Shown: positions 1 to 10,820, counted from the stretch's first letter. The stretch: DNA of 21,986 bases from Paulinella micropora (GCA_009731375.1 BJOX01000289.1:194688-216673); one strand, 5' to 3'. The notes: a model not told the origin generated them from the sequence alone. Program-made: numbers and translations.

Positions 1-45
<45 letters not shown>

Positions 46-109
46 CCTCCACTGAGCTAGTTTCCAAAGGCTTGTCAGTGAGGAGAGAGAGAGAGAGAGA
101 TATAGAGAT

Positions 110-142
<33 letters not shown>

Positions 143-157
143 GCGAGAGAGAGAGAG

Positions 158-196
<39 letters not shown>

Positions 197-209
197 TAGA
201 TAGATAGAC
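1..209. repeat. (GA)n and (GATA)n microsatellite carrying a donor-side copy of exon 14
   Basis: Mostly (GA)n with GATA interruptions. The island at about 47-83 matches the last part of exon 14 (minus strand, ending GTGGAG before GTCTATC), with a few substitutions. It keeps the splice donor but lacks the 5' half of the exon, and it lies on the 3' side of the intact copy. In the sense strand the array is CT/TATC, so pyrimidine-rich. Confidence 0.85.
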
Positions 210-284
210 CTCCACTAAGCTAGTTTCCAAAGGTTTCCCAGTGAGGAAAGGCACCAAGAGCGAGTAGAAGCGATCCATATCGCC
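210..284 (-). CDS. Exon 14 of the hidden split gene (25 codons)
   Basis: On the minus strand an acceptor CATTTCTGCAG is followed by 75 nt open in phase 0, then a donor GTCTAT. The peptide runs [13 protein letters not shown] then [12 protein letters not shown], which has the composition of ordinary folded protein and not of repeat translation. A second copy of the 5' part lies at 316-350 and one of the 3' part at 47-83. Phase 0 at its start agrees with the phase-0 end of exon 13, so the two may join directly, or through a missing exon between them. It is the last exon visible; the gene runs past the left end of the window. The protein family is not recognised. Confidence 0.62.
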
Positions 285-315
285 CTGCAGAAATGAAATG
301 ATAGATAGATAGACA

Positions 316-350
316 GGTAACAAGAGCGAGTACAAGCGATCCATATCGCA
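316..350 (-). pseudogene. Acceptor-side partial copy of exon 14
   Basis: The acceptor CATCCCTGCAG and the first 11 or so codons of exon 14 are repeated here ([12 protein letters not shown] instead of [12 protein letters not shown]). After that the sequence runs straight into TATC repeat at CCTGTCTATC. The end of the exon is missing. It lies on the 5' side of the intact exon. The changes are partly non-synonymous, so it is either an older duplicate or a short alternative exon ending at GTCTAT. Confidence 0.6.
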
Positions 351-362
351 CTGCAGGGATGA

Positions 363-403
363 AACGATAGACGGATACATATAGATCGATGGATAGATGG
401 ATG

Positions 404-475
<72 letters not shown>

Positions 476-498
476 TAGATAGATAGATAGATAGATAT
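363..498. repeat. (GATA)n microsatellite with GGAT variants
   Basis: GATA units on the plus strand with scattered GGAT and GATC variants. This is the intron between the orphan exon at 499-588 and exon 14. Confidence 0.9.
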
Positions 499-588
499 GT
501 TTGGTCTATCAGCTCTGCATATCCGAAGACATAGGCATCCATTCCACCCCGCCGCCAATCGGCGACTGGGTAGCGGGCTGGGAATGGG
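499..588 (-). CDS. Orphan exon or 3'-truncated exon copy ([13 protein letters not shown] island)
   Basis: A unique, GC-rich island. On the minus strand it follows CTAG, with further possible acceptors at CCCAG inside it. One frame reads [13 protein letters not shown] then [14 protein letters not shown], which looks like real protein. No GT donor follows before the TATC repeat starts, so the 3' end is probably missing, as in the other acceptor-side partial copies. The phase at its start (1 or 2, depending on the AG used) does not fit exon 13 directly, so an exon may be missing between them, perhaps in the gap at 1827-1836. It may belong to the same gene between exons 13 and 14. Confidence 0.4.
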
Positions 589-589
589 C

Positions 590-1801
<1,212 letters not shown>

Positions 1802-1817
1802 CAGCTATCATGTGTAC

Positions 1818-1826
1818 CAACTGGGC
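1818..1826 (-). other. Possible 3' end of an exon hidden in the gap at 1827-1836
   Basis: On the minus strand the bases next to the gap read GCCCAGTTG and then GTACAC, which could be an exon end with a donor. The rest would lie in the run of N. The short unique stretch up to 1802 is the only non-repeat sequence here. Very little can be said; it is listed because an exon between 13 and 14 would explain the phase of the orphan exon. Confidence 0.2.
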
Positions 1827-1836
1827 NNNNNNNNNN

Positions 1837-2593
<757 letters not shown>

Positions 2594-3129
2594 GAGATGT
2601 CGCAAAGGAATGTAGTCCTTGCAAAGGAACGCAGTTTCACATCAAACAATAATTTGTGTACTGTGCATGTGTCCGGGATGGGAATCACGGGTAGACTGTG
2701 TTCTGGAAAAAGAAGAGGAGGAAGGACGTTGAAGAAAAAGGCAATCTAGGAATGGAGAGTGGGAGGATAAGGAAGAAGAGAAAGAAAAGGAAGCCGTTAG
2801 TCCAAGTGTTTTGAGCACCGTAAGCTTGCGCAAGCTACAATGATGACATTGTGTAAAGGCCTAAACCCCCGAAGGGACCTAGCCCGGGCTATGCAACACT
2901 GGACGGCTATGACGGAATGCAGGATGAGAGATAAGGGGAGGATGAGAGGGAGGGCGGATTGGAGTTCTTCTTCAATGTCTTTCCATACGCTTGGTGTTGA
3001 TGGCAAAATCAGGTGCTTTCTTCTTTCGATTGGTTCTTTCGGGGCACTTCTTGGACGAAATGAGAGTATGTCTCGGCGTCAACACTGTGCGTGGAATCCG
3101 GGTTGACAATGCCGGGTTGTGACTTATAG
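2594..3129 (-). mobile_element. Internally deleted copy of the R2-like retroelement (copy 1)
   Basis: Bases 2594 to about 2922 match the 3' tail of the large element at 11804-12129 almost base for base. From about 2923 the sequence jumps to the part of the element that encodes its N-terminal region (matching about 15061-15280), so roughly 2.9 kb of coding region is missing. The join lies at GGAATGCAG / GATGAGAGA. Remnant peptide such as IEEELQSALPLILP can be read on the minus strand. It is flanked by GATA on both sides and shares its 3' boundary (GAGATGTCGCAAA on the plus strand) with copies 2 and 3. The copy cannot encode a reverse transcriptase. It lies in the intron between exons 13 and 14. 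Confidence 0.85.
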
Positions 3130-3197
<68 letters not shown>

Positions 3198-3206
3198 GAG
3201 AGGGAC
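3130..3206. repeat. (GATA)n microsatellite
   Basis: GATA repeat with a short GAGAGAG end, between the retroelement copy and exon 13. In the sense strand it gives CTCTCTC directly after the exon 13 donor. Confidence 0.9.
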
Positions 3207-3257
3207 CTCGTGTGGATGGACAGCGAGATTGTACACCCCAAACCAAAACACGTCACA
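3207..3257 (-). CDS. Exon 13 of the hidden split gene (17 codons)
   Basis: The minus strand has a TATCTATCTAG acceptor, then 51 nt open in phase 0, then the donor GTCCCT. The peptide is [17 protein letters not shown]. Exon 12 ends in phase 0, so the join is in frame. The aromatic-rich FWFGVYNL stretch suggests a buried helix or strand. No duplicated copy of this exon is seen. The flanking sequence on both sides is GATA microsatellite. Confidence 0.6.
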
Positions 3258-3469
<212 letters not shown>

Positions 3470-3534
3470 CAGCGCATTTTTTTTGTTTATTCCATCTAAC
3501 ACTAGGCACGTCCGAAATTTTAACTTAGGAGGAC
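3470..3534 (-). CDS. Exon 12 of the hidden split gene (65 nt, intact copy)
   Basis: On the minus strand, acceptor ATATATAG is followed by two bases (GT) that complete a Gly codon with the last G of exon 11. Then come [15 protein letters not shown] and NKKNAL, and a donor GTATCT. Length 2 + 63 nt, start phase 1, end phase 0; both ends fit their neighbours. An eight-A run near the 3' end encodes Lys-Lys-Asn and could be an error hotspot. A copy lacking the 3' end lies upstream at 3858-3911. Family not recognised. Confidence 0.65.
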
Positions 3535-3632
3535 CTATATATACATATACACAAATACATAACATTACATTACATACATACAATCTATCTATCCATCTAT
3601 CTATCTATCTATCTACCTATCTATCTATCTAC

Positions 3633-3675
<43 letters not shown>

Positions 3676-3790
3676 CCTTACTATCTATCTACTCATCCAT
3701 CCATCCATCCATCCATCCATCCATCCATCTATCTATCTATCCATCCATCCATCCATCCATCCATCTATCTATCTATCTATCCATCCATCC

Positions 3791-3850
<60 letters not shown>

Positions 3851-3857
3851 GTCTATC
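3535..3857. repeat. Intron: duplicated ACAT-rich leader and (TATC)n/(CCAT)n array
   Basis: Bases 3535-3583 hold the intron sequence just upstream of exon 12 (sense), which is repeated at 3912-3957. From 3584 the array is TATC/CCAT on the plus strand, the reverse of the GATA polarity at 3258-3469. Exon 12 therefore sits between complementary arrays. Confidence 0.88.
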
Positions 3858-3911
3858 TTTTGTTTATTCCGTCTAACACTAGGCACGTCCGAAATTTTAA
3901 CTGAGGAGGAC
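3858..3911 (-). pseudogene. Acceptor-side partial copy of exon 12
   Basis: It repeats the acceptor ATGTATAG and about 54 nt of exon 12 ([18 protein letters not shown]), with the change K to Q and a few silent ones. It then runs into TATC/GTCTATC repeat where the intact exon continues to AATGCGCTG and the donor. No GT donor is present. It lies about 378 bp on the 5' side of the intact copy. The shared sequence also includes about 46 bp of upstream intron. Confidence 0.7.
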
Positions 3912-3946
3912 CTATACATACATATACACAAATACATAACATTACA

Positions 3947-3977
<31 letters not shown>

Positions 3978-4460
3978 CATAAATAGATACATATGTACGT
4001 GTATGTATGTATGTATGTAAGTATGTATATATGTATGTAAGTATGTAAGTATGTATGTATGTATGTATGTATGTATGTATGTATGTATGTATGTATGTAT
4101 TCATGTATGTATGTATGCATGTATGTATGTATGTATGTATGTATGTATTTATGCATCAATTCATGCATTGCATGCATTGCATGCGCATGTATGTATGAAT
4201 GCTTGTATGTATGTATGTATGTATGTATGTATGTATGTATGTATGTATTCATGTATGTATGTATGCATGCATGCATTGCATGCACCAATACATGTATGTA
4301 TGTATCTATGTATGTATGTATATATGCATGTATTTATATGTGTATGTATGTATGTATGTATGTAGCGTGTGTTGAAGACAGTAATATATTCTATCTATCT
4401 ATCCATCTATCTATCTATCTATCTATCTACCTATCCACCTATCTATCTATCCATCTATCC

Positions 4461-4497
<37 letters not shown>

Positions 4498-4500
4498 CCT
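3912..4500. repeat. (ACAT)n / (ATGT)n and (TATC)n arrays
   Basis: ACAT units switch to ATGT near 3990, so the array is itself inverted. Islands with GCATTGCATGCATTGCATG occur near 4160 and 4270. From 4388 to 4500 the repeat is TATC. No gene is seen; this is part of the intron between exons 11 and 12. Confidence 0.88.
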
Positions 4501-5400
4501 TTGGATGTTTCATTATTGCATCTATCATTATTGCATGTATCATTATTGCATGTAGCATTATTGCAATAGGTATAGATATAGATATGGATATAGATATAGT
4601 ATAGATATAGATATAGATATAGATATAGATATAGATTGTATCATTATTGCATGTATCATTCAGCACATAGACAAGTACGTATGTATCTATGTATCTATGT
4701 ATGTATGTATGTATGTATGTATGTATGTATGTATGCATGCATTATTGCGTGTATCATTATTGCATGTATCATTCAGCACATAGACAAGTATGTATGTATG
4801 TTATGTATGTATGTATGTATGTATGTATGTATGTATATATGTATATATGTATATATGTATGTATGTATGTATGTATGTGTGTATATATGTATGCATGTAT
4901 GTATGTATGTATGTATGTATGTATGGATGTATCATTATTGCATGTATCATTATTGCATGTATCATTCAGCACATAGACAAGTATGTATGTATGTTATGTA
5001 TGTTATGTATGCATGTATGTATGTATGTATGTATGTATGTATGTATGTATGCATGTATGTATGTATGTATGTATGTGTGTATGTATGTATGTATGTGTGT
5101 ATGTGTGTATGTATGTATGTATGTATGTATGTATGTATATATGTATGTATGTATGTTTCATTATTGCATGTATCATTACTGCATGTATCATTATTACATG
5201 TATCTACATACATACATACATACATACATACATACATACATACATTATTGCATGTATCTTTCAGCACACACACAAGTATGTATGTATGTTATGTATGTAT
5301 GTATGTATGCATGTATGTATGTATGTATGTATGTATGTATGTATGTATGTATGTATGTATGTATATGTATGTATGTGTGTATGTATGTGTGTATGTATGT
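4501..5400. repeat. (ATGT)n array with a repeated CATTATTGCATGTATCATT island
   Basis: An island of about 50 bp (CATTATTGCATGTATCATT, then CAGCACATAGACAAGTA) recurs near 4637, 4740 and 4930, with degenerate forms near 4510, 5156 and 5245. The islands are separated by ATGT arrays of 50-180 bp. A patch of GATATA lies at about 4570-4635. The island does not read as protein and has no consistent splice signals. No gene is seen. Confidence 0.85.
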
Positions 5401-5430
5401 AGGCGAAAGTTGAGCTCACCAAGAGCCTGT
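5401..5430 (-). other. Unassigned unique island in the exon 11-12 intron
   Basis: On the minus strand ATACAG is followed by GCTCTTG and then GTGAGC, a good donor context; read through, it gives ALGELNFRL. Exons 11 and 12 join in frame without it, and none of the possible forms keeps the phase. It may be an exon fragment, an alternative exon or plain intron. Confidence 0.2.
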
Positions 5431-6545
5431 ATGTATTGCATATATTGTATTATTGTATGTCTTGTATGTATTGCATGTGTTGCATGTATTGTATGTATTG
5501 CATGTATTGTATGTATTGCATGTATTGTATGTATTGCATGTATTGTATGTATTATATGTATGGCATGTATTGCATGTATTGCATGTATTGCATGTATTGT
5601 ATGTATTGTATGTATTGTATGTATCGTATGTATGGCATGTATTGCATGTATTGCATGTATTGCATGTATTGCATGTATTGTATGTATGGCATGTATTGTA
5701 TGTATTGCATGTATTGTATGTATTGCATGTATTGCATGTATTGCATCTATTGTATGTAATTGTATGTATTGCACGTATTGTATGTATTGTATGTATTGCA
5801 TGTATTGTATGTATTGTATGTATTGTATGTATTGTATGTATTGTATGTATTGGATGTATTGTATGTATGGCATGCATTGTATGTATTGCATGTATTGCAT
5901 GTATTGTATGTATTGTATGTATTGCATGTATAGTATGTATTGTATGTATAGTATGTATAGTATGTATTGCATGTATTGCATGTATTGTATGTATTGCAAT
6001 TGTATGTATTGCATGTATAGTATGTATAGTATGTATAGTATGTATAGCATGTATTGCATGTATTGCATGTATTGCATGAATTGCATGTATTGTATGTATT
6101 GCATGAAAAGTATGTATTGCATGTATTGCATGTATTATATGTATTGTATGTATTGCATGTATTGCATGTATAGTATGTATATGTATAGTATGTATTGCAT
6201 GTATTGCATGTATAGTATGTATTGTATGTACAGTATGTACAGTATGTATTGTATGTATTGTATGTATTGTATGTATAGTATGTATTGTATGTATTGCATG
6301 TATAGTATGTCTAGTATAAATTGCATGTATTGCATGTATTGCATGTATTGTATGTATTGTATGTATTGCATGTATAGTATGTATAGTATGTATAGCATGT
6401 ATTGCATGTATTGTATGTATTGTATGTATTGTATGTATTGTATGTATAGTATGTATAGTATGTATTGTATGTATTGCATGTAGTACTGCTTGTACTGCAT
6501 GTGTATTGCAAATACTGCATGTATTGTATGTATTGCATGTCTTGT
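5431..6545. repeat. 9-bp minisatellite (TGTATTGYA family), about 120 units
   Basis: The unit is nine bases: TGTATTGCA or TGTATTGTA, with TGTATGGCA, TGTATAGTA and TGTATAGCA variants that are grouped unevenly (the AGTA forms mostly after 5930). Because the period is a multiple of three, several frames stay open and give CMYCMY, YVLHVL or CIVCIA repeats. The translations show no other composition, so I do not call a gene. Confidence 0.9.
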
Positions 6546-6630
6546 ACATACAAAATATATACAAATACAAATACAAATACATAGAGTATGTACTTGTATG
6601 CATTGTCGGTGTACATACATACATACATAC

Positions 6631-6661
<31 letters not shown>

Positions 6662-6738
6662 TTCTATATATATATATATATACATATATAAATATATATA
6701 TATATATATTATATATATATATATAAATACATACATAC
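6546..6738. repeat. AT-rich low-complexity tract
   Basis: Short ACAAAT and ACAT stretches are followed by long ATATAT runs (about 6630-6725). It ends at the donor GTATGT of exon 11 on the minus strand. No gene is seen. Confidence 0.85.
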
Positions 6739-6771
6739 CCTGTGTCGCTGAAACTGCGTGGTGACGCAACC
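6739..6771 (-). CDS. Exon 11 of the hidden split gene (33 nt)
   Basis: The minus strand has acceptor TTTACGCAG, 33 nt, and donor GTATGT, the best donor in the gene. Two bases (GG) complete a Gly codon with the last G of exon 10, then LRHHAVSATQ, then one base that forms Gly with exon 12. The junction with exon 10 reads QTDPFSGLRHHAV without a break. It starts and ends in phase 1. It is surrounded by AT-rich and GATA repeats, and no copies are seen. Confidence 0.65.
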
Positions 6772-6779
6772 CTGCGTAA

Positions 6780-6900
6780 ATATAGATAGATAGGTAGATA
6801 GGTAGATAGATAGATAGATAGACAGACAGACACACAGACAGACAGACAGACAGACAGATAGACAGACAGATAGACAGACAGATAGATAGATAGTAGAGTA
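6780..6900. repeat. GATA/GACA microsatellite
   Basis: Mixed GATA, GGTA and GACA units. In the sense strand this gives the TATC/TGTC tract ahead of the exon 11 acceptor. Confidence 0.9.
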
Positions 6901-7706
6901 TAACCAACCGTGTCCATACACTGCCTCACTATTACTCCACTGCCCCACTACTGCCACTTTGTCCTCTCCACTGCCCCACTCTTGCCATTCTTCCACTGCC
7001 CCACTACTGCCCCTTTGTCCCCTCCACTGCCCCACTCTTGCCATTCTTCCACTGCCCCACTACTGCCACTATGTCCCCTCCACTGTCCCACCATTGCCAC
7101 TATGTCCCCTCCACTGCCCCACCATTGCCATTACTCCACTGCCCCACTACTGCCACTTTGTCCCCTCCACTTCCCCACCATTGCCATTACTCCACTGCCC
7201 CCACTACTGCCACTTTGTCCTCTCCACTTCTCCACCATTGCCATTACTCCACTGCCCCACCACTGCTACTTTGTCCTCCACTGCCACACTGTTGCCATTC
7301 TTCCACTGCCCCACTACTGCCACTTTGTCCCCTCCACTTCTCCACCATTGCCATTCTTCCACTGCCCCACTACTGCCATTTTATCCCCACCATTGCCATT
7401 ACTCCACTGCCCCACTACTGCCACTTTGTCCTCTCCACTGCCCCACCATTGCCCCACTACTGCCACTATGTCCCCTCCACTTCCCCACCATTGCCATTAC
7501 AATCACACCACTGCCCCACTGTTGCCCTTATGTCCTCTCCACTGCCCCACCACTGCCGCTATCTTCCCTCCACTGCCCCACTACTGCCACTCCGCCGTCT
7601 CCCCTGCGCAACCATTTCCACTCTGTTCCCTCCACTGCCCCCGCTGATGCCGCCATGTTCCGTCCACTGCCCCACGGCTGCCACTACGCCCTCTCTCTCC
7701 ACTGAC
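6901..7706. repeat. Minisatellite of about 56 bp (CCACTGCCCCACTACTGCCA)
   Basis: The unit is about 56 bp, made of two related halves, one with CACTTTGTCCCCTCCACT and the other with CCATTACTCCACTGCCCC. Copies become less regular near 7560-7690. Long open frames on the plus strand (PLPHYCHF-type repeats) follow from the composition and are not called. This is the intron between exons 10 and 11. It is partly complementary to the array at 7901-8620. Confidence 0.88.
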
Positions 7707-7900
7707 CCGAGAACGGGTCGGTCTGCACGACGGTGAGTCGATAGCGCTGCGAAGTCACCCGTTCGAGGATCAGCAGCAAGTCTTGGTTCTCGATGAAGCA
7801 CGGCAGCAAAATCGCTTGGCCCTCCTGCAGCAACTCCAGCAGCTTGTGTACGCGCCGGAGGAACGCCAACAGCTGCCCGCTCTGCCGGTGCTTCAACAGC
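7707..7900 (-). CDS. Exon 10 of the hidden split gene (194 nt)
   Basis: This is the largest intact exon in place. The minus strand has a pyrimidine-rich CCCCCCCTTTTTCGGGCCAG acceptor and a GTCAGT donor. One base completes an Arg codon with exon 9; then 64 codons: LLKHRQSGQLLAFLRRVHK, then LLELLQEGQAILLPCF, then IENQDLLLILERV, then TSQRYRLTVVQTDPFS; then one base that joins exon 11. The first half predicts an amphipathic helix and the second half beta strands. Base composition is much more GC-rich than the introns. Codon-like structure, splice signals and phase agree with both neighbours. I cannot name the family; a large enzyme of the peptidase type is only a guess. Confidence 0.75.
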
Positions 7901-8620
7901 CTGGCCCGAAAAAGGGGGGGAAAAGGCAGGAGTGAGGCAATCAAGGCGAGAAAAAGGCAGTAGTGGGGCAATGAAGCTAAGAAAAAAGGCAGTAGTAAGG
8001 TAAGCAAAAGGCAGTAGTGGGCAATGAAGGTCACAGAAAAAGGCAGTAGTGGGGCAATGAAGGTAAGAAAAAGACAGTAGTGGGCAATGAAGGTCACAGA
8101 AAAAGGCAGTAATGGGGCAATGAAGGTAAGAAAAAGGCAATAGTGGGGCAATGAAGGTAGAAAAAAGGCAGTAGTGGGGCAATGAAGGTAAGAAAAAGGC
8201 AGTAGTGGGGAAATAAAGATAAGAAAAAGGCAGTAGTGGGGCAAGCAAGAGAGAGAAGAAGTGCAATTGTCGGGCAACCCGAGTTGAGAAAAAAAGCAGT
8301 AGGAGGTGAACAAAAGGCAGTAAGAGGGGAGAAAAAGGCAGTAAGAGGTGAACAAAAGGCAGTAAGAGGGGAGAAAAAGGCAGTAAGCGGTGAGAAAAAG
8401 GCAGTAAGAGGTGAGAAAAAGGCAGTAAGAGGTGAGAAAAAGGCAGTAAGAGGTGAGAAAAAGGCAGTAAGAGGTGAGAAAAAGGCAGTAAGCGGTGAGA
8501 AAAAGGCAGTAAGAGGTGAGAAAAAGGCAGTAAGAGGTGAGAAAAAGGCAGAAAGAGGTGAGAAAAAGGCAGTAAGAGGTGAGAAAAAGGCAGTAAGAGG
8601 TGAGAAAAAGGGATTTCGAC
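7901..8620. repeat. Two related minisatellites (31-bp and 21-bp units) in the intron between exons 9 and 10
   Basis: From about 7920 to 8250 the unit is GGCAGTAGTGGGGCAATGA plus AGGTAAGAAAAA (31 bp). From about 8300 to 8610 it shortens to GGCAGTAAGAGGTGAGAAAAA on the plus strand (21 bp, about 14 copies; written here as one unit). Both contain GTAAGA or GTGAGA, which look like 5' splice donors on the plus strand. Open frames (KAVRGEK and LLPFSHL repeats) follow from the 21-bp period and are not called as genes. Confidence 0.9.
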
Positions 8621-8654
8621 CTGGCAAAGTGCTTGAAGATTAGTGCAGAGCTGT
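8621..8654 (-). CDS. Exon 9 of the hidden split gene (34 nt)
   Basis: On the minus strand, acceptor CACGTCTTAG, then AC that completes an Asp codon with exon 8, then SSALIFKHFA, then AG that forms Arg with exon 10; donor GTCGAA. Joined with its neighbours it reads ALIFKHFARLLKHRQSG. A second AG four bases inside would break the phase, so I chose the first. The donor is weak beyond GT. Confidence 0.55.
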
Positions 8655-8840
8655 CTAAGACGTGAAGCACATCTATACATATATGCATACATACATACAT
8701 ACATGCATACATACAATAAATAAAATTACATAAAATACATGCAATACATGCAATACATACATACATAACTACAAGACATGCAATACATACCATACATACA
8801 ATACATGTAATACATACAATACCCCAATACTATCTATCTG

Positions 8841-8891
<51 letters not shown>

Positions 8892-8904
8892 GTCTGCCTG
8901 TCTG

Positions 8905-8961
<57 letters not shown>

Positions 8962-9007
8962 ACATACATACATACCATACATACAATACATGTAATACAT
9001 TCAATAC
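8655..9007. repeat. ACAT and (TATC)n arrays between exons 8 and 9, with a donor-side copy of exon 8
   Basis: ACAT-rich sequence at 8670-8820, (TATC)n at 8829-8960 and ACAT again to 9000. The stretch at about 8790-8827 repeats the intron just after exon 8 (CATGTAATACATACAATACCC), matching about 8966-9009 up to the donor GTATTG and its preceding G. It is a donor-side copy that keeps almost no coding sequence. The TATC polarity is the reverse of the GATA array on the other side of exon 8. Confidence 0.82.
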
Positions 9008-9041
9008 CCGAAATCAAGGCTCGCGCGTCGGCACTCAATGC
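9008..9041 (-). CDS. Exon 8 of the hidden split gene (34 nt)
   Basis: The minus strand has acceptor TATGTACAG, then [11 protein letters not shown] in phase 0 plus one G, and donor GTATTG. The last G makes Asp with exon 9. The phase-0 start agrees with the end of exon 7, even though 2 kb of repeats, gaps and displaced sequence lie between them. GC-rich compared with its surroundings. Confidence 0.58.
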
Positions 9042-9045
9042 CTGT

Positions 9046-9639
<594 letters not shown>

Positions 9640-9649
9640 NNNNNNNNNN

Positions 9650-9872
9650 TCTGTCGGTTTATACTAGACTGTCGAACAGTCTCGAAACTCCATCTGCTTA
9701 CTGGGTCCTCTGTAATGGAGGTGGGAGCTTGTTCTGCAAGGGGCGCTTATGGAACGAGCCCTGGCCCCGCCTGGTACTAAGGGAGATTTGGTATCGCCTG
9801 TATCAGTCCCTTCCGTGCAAACATCACGGCTTAGCTGGGCATCGGGTTAATACTTTACCCACAGACTTCCTT
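9650..9872 (+). CDS. Exon 4 of the hidden split gene, displaced and on the opposite strand
   Basis: A contig bounded by 10-N gaps on both sides is open along its whole length in one plus-strand frame (74 codons from 9651). It encodes [67 protein letters not shown] and TLPTDFL. The acceptor and first four bases are seen at 9883-9922 on the minus strand, and the final G with donor GTTGAC at 17012. With these, the exon starts in phase 2 and ends in phase 1, exactly filling the step between exon 3 and exon 5. Its true place is therefore near 16.4-18.2 kb on the minus strand, perhaps in the 127-N gap at 17470-17596. Confidence 0.65.
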
Positions 9873-9882
9873 NNNNNNNNNN

Positions 9883-9922
9883 TTCGAGACTGTTTGATAG
9901 TCTAGTATAAACCGACAGAGCA
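9883..9922 (-). pseudogene. 5' piece of exon 4 with its splice acceptor
   Basis: On the minus strand acceptor AAAACCCACAG is followed by T and then ALSVYTRLSNSLE, ending at the gap. Thirty-seven bases match the start of the contig at 9650-9686 in inverted orientation. The two differences (CTG/CTA, TCG/TCA) are both silent. It is either the true start of exon 4 in a misassembled contig or an acceptor-side partial copy. Confidence 0.6.
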
Positions 9923-10019
9923 CTGTGGGTTTTATTCCGGGCTCAACAAGCGAGAAAGGGCACCCTGAGGGAACAGGATTGTGCTTCCCGTCGCTATTTC
10001 GGCATGTGACTTATAGGCG
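9923..10019. other. Unique sequence upstream of exon 4 (intron)
   Basis: About 97 bp of non-repeat sequence next to the exon 4 acceptor, ending in a 94-N gap. It has in-frame stops just before the acceptor, so it is read as intron 3 sequence. I see no other feature in it. Confidence 0.45.
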
Positions 10020-10113
10020 NNNNNNNNNNNNNNNNNNNNNNNNNNNNNNNNNNNNNNNNNNNNNNNNNNNNNNNNNNNNNNNNNNNNNNNNNNNNNNNNN
10101 NNNNNNNNNNNNN

Positions 10114-10223
<110 letters not shown>

Positions 10224-10256
10224 GTAGGTAGGTAGGTAGGTAGGTAGATAGATAGA

Positions 10257-10395
<139 letters not shown>

Positions 10396-10408
10396 NNNNN
10401 NNNNNNNN

Positions 10409-10469
<61 letters not shown>

Positions 10470-10518
10470 CGATAGATAGATCGATAGATAGATAGATCGA
10501 TAGATAGATAGATAGATC

Positions 10519-10607
<89 letters not shown>

Positions 10608-10724
10608 GACAGGATAGGATAGGATAGGATAGGATAGGATAGGATAGGATAGGATAGGATAGATAGATAAGTAGGTAGGTAGGTAGGTAGGTAGATAGGT
10701 AGATAGGTAGGTAGGTAGGTAGGC

Positions 10725-10820
<96 letters not shown>

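Noticed and set aside
4501-5280. A CRISPR-like pattern of repeated islands separated by spacers
   Set aside because: The spacers are ATGT microsatellite of variable length and the islands are degenerate. The context is eukaryotic.
5401-5430. A possible extra exon (ALGELNFRL) between exons 11 and 12
   Set aside because: Exons 11 and 12 already join in frame and no splice choice here keeps the phase. It is left as an unassigned island.
4636-6483. A 615-codon plus-strand open frame (MYVCMYVC and CMYCMY repeats)
   Set aside because: It comes from ATGT and 9-bp repeats. Other frames and the other strand are equally open, and there is no non-repeat peptide in it.
6910-7736. Plus-strand open frames of proline- and histidine-rich repeats
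   Set aside because: Three frames are open at once across a 56-bp minisatellite. This part is the intron between exons 10 and 11, and no splice or start context supports a gene.
8236-8643. A lysine-rich plus-strand open frame (KAVRGEK repeats)
   Set aside because: It is a product of the 21-bp unit, whose length is a multiple of three. The strand is opposite to exons 9 and 10.
9650-9929. A MITE with 37-bp terminal inverted repeats
   Set aside because: The arms are the start of exon 4 in two orientations, and the interior is a complete open frame that fits the gene by phase.
10003-10016. TGTGACTTATAG shared with the 5' edge of retroelement copy 1 at about 3117-3128
   Set aside because: Only 12 bases match and the flanks differ; there is not enough to call a fourth retroelement copy.
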